Shown: positions 59,596 through 64,000 of the stretch, piece after piece
Layout of the letters: each line of letters opens with the position of its first letter
Numbering within the stretch: the stretch's first letter is position 1
NCBI RefSeq assembly: GCF_015680405.1
Contig: NZ_JADLJS010000019.1
Span: forward strand, 1-64,000
Length of the DNA: 64,000 nucleotides
Reading direction: 5' to 3'
DNA from: Pseudomonas pudica
GTDB lineage: Bacteria; Pseudomonadota; Gammaproteobacteria; Pseudomonadales; Pseudomonadaceae
The notes under the pieces: model-generated
What the model saw: only the letters and a program-made list of their open reading frames with translations
Databases searched by the model: none
What the model was told of the DNA's origin: nothing
Program-made: the position numbers and the translations under genes

Positions 59596-59639
59596 CTTGA
59601 CCCTGACGTTACGGGAGGGTTGACCATTTCTATGGTCAA
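59596..59639 (+). promoter_or_regulatory. MerR-type promoter with dyad operators
   Basis: TTGACC (59596-59601), a 19-bp spacer and GACCAT (59621-59626). The spacer carries the dyad ACCCT-N9-GAGGGT with ACG-TT-ACG at its centre, as MerR-family activators use. A perfect 9-bp inverted repeat GTTGACCAT-TTCT-ATGGTCAAC (59618-59639) overlaps the start region. Drives the operon with its own merR gene. Confidence 0.65.
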
Positions 59640-59666
59640 CTGAAATCAATGGGATGTGATTGAAAC

Positions 59667-60533
59667 ATGAACCCGCAACCACTGCTCGATGGCATTCCCC
59701 GCCGCCAGTCAGCGCTTACCATGGCCCTTGCACGTGCGGTCCATCAACTGCTCGATGAGCCCACGCTTTTGCATGATAGACACGCGTTCGACATATTGGG
59801 CAGCAACCTGGCGCGACAAACGCTCGTTGACCCCTATGTCCACAACGCTCCCATGCTTCGAACAATGCGCGCCGCTGTGGTCGCACGCACCAGGCTTGTG
59901 GAAGACAGGGTCGTTCGCGCTATTGGCACCGGAGTTCGCCAGGTCGTGATCTTGGGAGCAGGCCTGGACACGCTGTTCCTTCGCATCCCTGACAACGTCA
60001 GATGCGTCGAACTGGATCAAGCGCAGACCCAGCAATGGAAACTTGACCGTCTGAAGGAGAGCGGCATTTCCGTTCCTTCCAACGTGGTCTTTCTGGCCGC
60101 CGACCTGGCTGAAGCCCCCTTGATGGAACTGCTCGGTAACCATGGAATTGATCCGAAGCTGCCGACCATATTCAGCTGCTTGGGCGTGCTTCCTTACCTG
60201 GAAACCTCAGTCGTTTCGGCGATCATCCGCCAGGTTTCCCTTTATTCTTCCCAGAGCGAGATTGTGTTCGATGCCCGCATCTCGCGCGAGTTTCTGTCAC
60301 CGGTAGAGCAATGGATGGAAGAGATGGCTGCGCGGTCTTTCGCGGCCGCAGGGGAGCCTTGGCTAAGCGCGTTTGATCCCGCTCAATTAATGGAGATGCT
60401 CCTTTGTAACGGGTTCTGCGATGTGGAATGCCTGGATGCGGAAGCCATTAACGCACGCTACTTCATGCGTCGACGAGATGGGCTCCAGGCCGTGGATGGT
60501 GGCTTGCGCCTGTTCACCGCAACTGTAGGCTAA
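59667..60533 (+). CDS. AdoMet-dependent methyltransferase (LCM/TIGR00027 type)
   Basis: 288 residues. RTRLVEDRVVRAI, then VRQVVILGAGLDTLFLRIPD (AdoMet loop G-A-G-L-D-T), VRCVELDQAQTQQWKLDRLK and ADLAE match the leucine carboxyl methyltransferase-like family, which in bacteria methylates carboxyl or hydroxyl groups of small molecules. First gene of a three-gene operon with MerR and alpha/beta hydrolase genes. Substrate unknown. Confidence 0.82.
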   Translation: MNPQPLLDGIPRRQSALTMALARAVHQLLDEPTLLHDRHAFDILGSNLARQTLVDPYVHNAPMLRTMRAAVVARTRLVEDRVVRAIGTGVRQVVILGAGLDTLFLRIPDNVRCVELDQAQTQQWKLDRLKESGISVPSNVVFLAADLAEAPLMELLGNHGIDPKLPTIFSCLGVLPYLETSVVSAIIRQVSLYSSQSEIVFDARISREFLSPVEQWMEEMAARSFAAAGEPWLSAFDPAQLMEMLLCNGFCDVECLDAEAINARYFMRRRDGLQAVDGGLRLFTATVG

Positions 60534-60565
60534 TGTGCATTGAATTGGCGTGAGGGGACATTGCC

Positions 60566-61606
60566 GTGCAGCTAAAAGTCGGCGAACTTGCCAAGCGGGC
60601 GGGGCTTTCGGTACGCACATTGCACCACTATGACAACCTCGGGCTGCTTGAACCGTCAGTTCGCTCCGATGCCGGTTATCGGCTTTACGGAGCGGCAGAC
60701 ATCCAACGGCTCAACAAAATCCTGGCGCTTCGCGAGCTGGGCATTTCTCTGGGTGAAATCCGCCAGATCCTGTGTGAAGGAACACTTTCAACCCCGGCCA
60801 TTCTTTCTGCGCAGCTGATCCGTGTCGATGCCGAGATAGCGCATCAGCAGAGGCTTCGCACCCGTCTGGAACGTTTGCAACGGGCACTACTTGAAGAAGA
60901 CCTGTCGGAGGCGGGTTGCCTCAATACGCTGGAAGCGATGGCGTTCTATCGCCACCATCTCAGTGAAGATGATCTCAGTCTGCCCTTGCTTGGAGCTAAC
61001 GGAAGATTTGCGGCTCCTTGGCAGAAGCGTATTGATGGCCTCAGGGCATTGTTTGAAAAGGGAGTGTCTCCACGCGCGTCGGCTGCTCGCCGTGCGGCAC
61101 GCGATTGGATAGCGCTGGTGGAAAAAGACACGCGGTCAAACGCTGGAATGTTCGTGCGCGTGGACAATCTGCTCACTTCGCGCGGGGAGGACCTGTTTAA
61201 TACGGGGTTTTCTCCACAGCTTGGAGAGTACATCCTGAAGGCGTTCTGCGAGCACCGCCTGCTGATCTATCGCAAGCATTTGAGCCCCAACGCCTATCAA
61301 CACCTGCGGCGCACTTACATCGGCGTGATGCGGGAGTGGCCAGGCCTGCTTGATAGCCTGGAAGTCCTGCGCAACGCTCATTGTCCAGCCACGAGCGCCG
61401 AGGTGCAGCTGATCGCAAGGTCGTGGCTGGCCATGCGGCACAAGCTGGCACTGGACGACGCCGCACTCCAGGCCATACGCCGTGCAGAGGAGTCCGAAGA
61501 AGAATTGCGCGTCGGTACCTGGCTCCATCCCTGTCTGCTGAAGTTTCTTGAAAAGGCCGTCGCTTCGGTTTCTGAAAGCGCGAATGTCCAGGCGCCCGGC
61601 GCATGA
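60566..61606 (+). CDS. MerR family regulator with large effector domain
   Basis: 346 residues from a GTG with GAGGGGACATTGCC upstream. N-terminal MerR helix-turn-helix (LKVGELAKRAGLSVRTLHHY, DNLGLLEPSVRSDAGYRLYG) and dimerisation helix (80-125). Residues 130-346 are an all-helical effector domain of TipAS-like size and style but not recognised. Expected to bind the dyad before the methyltransferase gene and respond to a small ligand. Confidence 0.88.
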   Translation: MQLKVGELAKRAGLSVRTLHHYDNLGLLEPSVRSDAGYRLYGAADIQRLNKILALRELGISLGEIRQILCEGTLSTPAILSAQLIRVDAEIAHQQRLRTRLERLQRALLEEDLSEAGCLNTLEAMAFYRHHLSEDDLSLPLLGANGRFAAPWQKRIDGLRALFEKGVSPRASAARRAARDWIALVEKDTRSNAGMFVRVDNLLTSRGEDLFNTGFSPQLGEYILKAFCEHRLLIYRKHLSPNAYQHLRRTYIGVMREWPGLLDSLEVLRNAHCPATSAEVQLIARSWLAMRHKLALDDAALQAIRRAEESEEELRVGTWLHPCLLKFLEKAVASVSESANVQAPGA

Positions 61607-61629
61607 TGAATACACTAAAACCATAGATT

Positions 61630-62529
61630 ATGTTTTCGAAATATCCTTTACGTCCAGGCATCGAATCGCAGGCAACAGGTCCCGTTATCCAGTTCTGCGA
61701 AGCGCGTGGTATCCCGTACACTCATTTTGGTGAAAAGCCGCCGGAAGTCGTTGTGATTAACGGTGGACAAGGATTTGTGCGGCAGCAGACGCCTCGCCGT
61801 CAGCGCAGGGATTGTCGGCGAATTGCCCGAATTCTGCCTGCAGATACTTCGTTCGTCTTGCTTGGGTATCCCGATGCAGTACCAGGTGCGACCTTGGAGA
61901 TACTTGCGGAACGTATGGCGGAGCTGGTCGCTCGACGATTTGGGCCCATTATCCTGGTCGGTATATCATTCGGGGGCATCCTGGCATTGCGCCTCGCTTC
62001 TCGGAACGCTGCCCTTGTCCGCAGGCTCATTCTTGTTTCAAGCGCTCACGAGCTTGGTGAAACCGGCAGGGGGTTGGTTCGTCAGCAAGTGTCCCATGTC
62101 CTGGCTCAAGATTACGTTGCATTGATGGAGAGTTTCACCACTGTCTTTCGGCGCCCATGGCGAAACGCCTTGCTACGCGCGGCACTTTGGCTTGGTCGTA
62201 AGCTACTGGCTCAGCATATGGGGAATACCCAAACGATTGTTCGTTACCTGAATGCTTTATTGGAATGTTCCGGCGAGCGTGCAGATTGGCTGAACAGCAT
62301 CGAGGCACAGACTTTGGTTATTGGCGGGGAGGATGACCAGTTCTTCGGAGAAGGCGCGATGAAGCGAACAGCCGATCGAATAGCAGGTTCGACGCTGCAT
62401 CTGATCGAAGGAGAACAGCACATGATGATGGTTGAGTGTTCGGGCATTGTCGCACGCGCCATTGCCAACTGGCTTGCTGATGCTCAAGGTGCTCCATCGA
62501 TAAAGGCAAAAGATGGTGTTGAACCGTAA
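61630..62529 (+). CDS. Alpha/beta hydrolase
   Basis: 299 residues. Nucleophile serine in GISFGG, acid D in LVIGGEDDQFF and histidine in IEGEQHMMM give the triad; the strand-helix pattern FVLLGYPDAV and RRLILVSSAHELG fits the fold. A hydrophobic lid region spans about 150-220. Third gene of the operon; may hydrolyse an ester or thioester related to the upstream methyltransferase product. Confidence 0.8.
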   Translation: MFSKYPLRPGIESQATGPVIQFCEARGIPYTHFGEKPPEVVVINGGQGFVRQQTPRRQRRDCRRIARILPADTSFVLLGYPDAVPGATLEILAERMAELVARRFGPIILVGISFGGILALRLASRNAALVRRLILVSSAHELGETGRGLVRQQVSHVLAQDYVALMESFTTVFRRPWRNALLRAALWLGRKLLAQHMGNTQTIVRYLNALLECSGERADWLNSIEAQTLVIGGEDDQFFGEGAMKRTADRIAGSTLHLIEGEQHMMMVECSGIVARAIANWLADAQGAPSIKAKDGVEP

Positions 62530-62543
62530 GCCCAGCGTCTCGG

Positions 62544-62858
62544 TCACTTGTGCTTCGGGAAAAGGGCGGAAAGAATTTGCCACCTTTTCATTGAATCGGC
62601 AGGGCAGGGCGCCCATAACTCTTCTTCGATGAACTCGGCGTATCGGTCGACAACTTCTGCGCAGCCGTTCATGCCCAGGTCATGGGGTGTACCGTCTGGA
62701 TCGAGCCACTGACCGGAGACCACACGGAACTCTAACTCCCTGTAGCCATGGGTGTCCCAGTCGCTCGACCAGGCGCCGGTCTTCGACTGCTCGTCAACGA
62801 GGTCGGTGATCTCGCATTGCAGCACACTGGCCTCCGCTTCAACCAACACCTCGTACAC
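62544..62858 (-). CDS. Small protein coupled to DNA ligase gene
   Basis: 104 residues from a GTG with AGGAGG four bases upstream. YEVLVEAEASVLQCEITDLV, YRELEFRVVSGQWLDPDGTP and YAEFIEEELWA; no family recognised. 26 bp after the ligase gene on the same strand, so co-transcribed. The longer frame towards 63008 is antisense-like and rejected. Confidence 0.65.
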   Translation of the reverse strand: MYEVLVEAEASVLQCEITDLVDEQSKTGAWSSDWDTHGYRELEFRVVSGQWLDPDGTPHDLGMNGCAEVVDRYAEFIEEELWAPCPADSMKRWQILSALFPKHK

Positions 62859-62884
62859 AATGCCTCCTAGGGCATTCGCCCCGC

Positions 62885-63841
62885 CTACTGCGGCTCCATG
62901 TCGCTCTCCAAACTGATGCCCGCAGCCGGCTTGTCGTCTCGCAATGCGACAAACACGGCGTGGCGCACCTTGCCGCTCGGCGTGATCTCTGAAAACTTCA
63001 CCTCGCACACCTGCTCAGGGGCAACCCACACAACGGTCAGACCTTTTTCCAGCTTGGGTGGATGTGCCAGGGCCGGGGCCGTCTGGGCCAGAGTGCCAAG
63101 CCGCGACCTCAAATCGTCCAGGGTGGTCCCGCTGAATCCGGACTTTACCCGGCCCGCATACACCAGGCGCCCATCGTCATCATGCAGGCCCAGCAGCAGG
63201 GAACCGATGCCGGCGGATGACCGGGTGTAACCCACGATGATGAACTCCTGCCGGTTTCCGCACTTGAGCTTCACCCAGCTCCCATCGCGCACGCCGCTGT
63301 ACCGACTGCCGTCCCGCTTGCCGACTATGCCCTCTAGCTTTAGGCGGCAGGCATTGGCCAGCAGCTGGGCAGGGTCAGCGTCGAGCGTGTCGGAGAGACG
63401 CACCAGGTCAAGCGGGGAGTCGTCGAGGAGGTCGGTTAAGGTCTGGCGCCTTTTCTCCACCGGCTCGCCGCGAAGATCCACGCCATTCAGGTAGGGCAGG
63501 TCAAAAACTACATACACCAGGTGGTCGGTATTCCGGGTGGCGAAGGCAGACTGCAGCGCCTGGAACGCCGGCCGGCCATCGTCATCCTGAACAACCACCT
63601 CGCCGTCGAGCCAGGCCGAATGCACAGCCAACCGGGCCAGGTCCGCGGCCAGCAGCGGCATACGGTCTGTCCAGTCGTAACCGTTCTTGGTGAACAGCTG
63701 GACCGAGCCATCGATCCTGGCCAGCATCCGGTATCCGTCATACTTGATCTCGTACCGCCAGGCGCCGGCGGGTGGCCGGCTGACCAGCGTAACGAGCTGC
63801 GGCGCGATCCGTTCAGGGCACGGTACCGTAGGGGGCTGCAT
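62885..63841 (-). CDS. Stand-alone LigD-type ATP-dependent DNA ligase
   Basis: 318 residues from ATG 63841 (GAGG nine bases upstream). Adenylation domain with active-site lysine in YEIKYDGYRML, then WLDGEVVVQD, LVYVVFDLPYLNGVD, EGIVGKRDGSRY and WVKLKC; a C-terminal OB-fold follows (FIIVGYTRSSAGIGSLLLGL; WVAPEQVCEVKFSEIT). This is the ligase part of LigD without the polymerase and phosphoesterase domains. No ku gene is seen in the window. Such short ligases occur on Pseudomonas islands and prophages. Confidence 0.88.
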   Translation of the reverse strand: MQPPTVPCPERIAPQLVTLVSRPPAGAWRYEIKYDGYRMLARIDGSVQLFTKNGYDWTDRMPLLAADLARLAVHSAWLDGEVVVQDDDGRPAFQALQSAFATRNTDHLVYVVFDLPYLNGVDLRGEPVEKRRQTLTDLLDDSPLDLVRLSDTLDADPAQLLANACRLKLEGIVGKRDGSRYSGVRDGSWVKLKCGNRQEFIIVGYTRSSAGIGSLLLGLHDDDGRLVYAGRVKSGFSGTTLDDLRSRLGTLAQTAPALAHPPKLEKGLTVVWVAPEQVCEVKFSEITPSGKVRHAVFVALRDDKPAAGISLESDMEPQ

Positions 63842-64000
63842 GACGGCCACCTCTCAGGCTCGGGTTGTTTCCGATGGAGTTTGCCGGGCAGGAAAGGTGC
63901 CTTCGACCCGACAAGAAGTGAGCAACTACACAAAGGAAGGGAGTCGTTCGGCAGAACGCCGGGGAAGGTTGGTTCGGGGCGCCGAAGCTGGCCGAACCAT
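63842..64000. other. Promoter-side region of the ligase gene
   Basis: 159 bp to the window edge with no convincing gene; presumably the ligase promoter region. An open frame running through it is antisense to the ligase gene. Confidence 0.4.

Noticed and set aside
59214..59639. 141-residue minus-strand open frame
   Set aside because: Contains the repeat-derived translation TVRFRPIADIQ and low-quality flanks; no ribosome site. It spans an intergenic region with a promoter.
1..64000. CRISPR arrays, insertion sequences and rRNA
   Set aside because: No regularly spaced repeats, no transposase gene and no rRNA-like sequence were seen.

Overview
The window reads as chromosome of a Pseudomonas putida-group bacterium carrying a nearly complete lambdoid/HK97-like siphophage prophage. 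Support for the host: GC-rich coding sequence, inverted pairs of REP-type repeats of the kind common in P. putida (1302-1417, 58499-58608, a single copy near 27-57), and typical Pseudomonas flanking genes. No rRNA, tRNA or CRISPR array was seen.

Left flank (1-3.6 kb): a DoxX-like and a ferric-reductase-like membrane protein form a two-gene operon, followed by an OmpR-type response regulator and its histidine kinase, all on the minus strand. The prophage starts between 3451 and 3636.

Prompted left arm (3.6-17.1 kb, mostly minus strand): integrase, excisionase, two orphan DNA methyltransferases, NinX-like and YfdQ-like proteins and many small overlapping genes, read as a leftward early operon. 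Plus-strand genes interrupt it: an ADP-ribosyltransferase-like protein (9264-9722) and an AT-rich two-gene module of an HNH-like protein and a TIR/deoxyribosyltransferase-like protein (12321-14155). These look like added cargo; the module is the best candidate for an undescribed phage-borne defence system.

Immunity region (17.3-19.9 kb): two arrays of three operators related to CAAGCATGCTTG lie about 2.2 kb apart (17351-17405 and 19589-19636), like lambda OL and OR. Between them are a cleavable CI-type repressor and, directly downstream in the lambda rex position, an unrecognised 297-residue protein; cro lies to the right.

Right early region (20-24.8 kb): DnaT-like and lambda P-like replication proteins, a YbcO-like nuclease, a VRR-NUC nuclease, a second tyrosine recombinase and a Q-like gene. 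After the Q-like gene come a TTGACA element, tandem 8-bp repeats and a terminator, the layout of a Q-dependent late promoter.

Late region (24.9-54.5 kb, plus strand): YfbU-like protein, two holins, HNH nuclease, probable cos region, terminase, portal, ClpP-like protease, capsid, connectors, tail tube, a G/GT chaperone pair joined by a GGGAAAG frameshift site, tape measure, lambda M/L/K/I/J homologues, tail-tip and fibre proteins, a minus-strand O-antigen-type acyltransferase, and endolysin with nested spanins. Five late genes are preceded by near-identical terminator-plus-RBS cassettes.

Right flank (54.6-64 kb): an AhpD-like protein, two small paralogues, an SRAP protein and a LexA-boxed umuDC-like operon may be prophage cargo or chromosome. 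Beyond the REP pair at 58.5 kb lie an OsmC-like gene between inverted short repeats, a methyltransferase-MerR-hydrolase operon behind a MerR-type promoter, and a stand-alone LigD-type DNA ligase with a small partner. attR was not identified.
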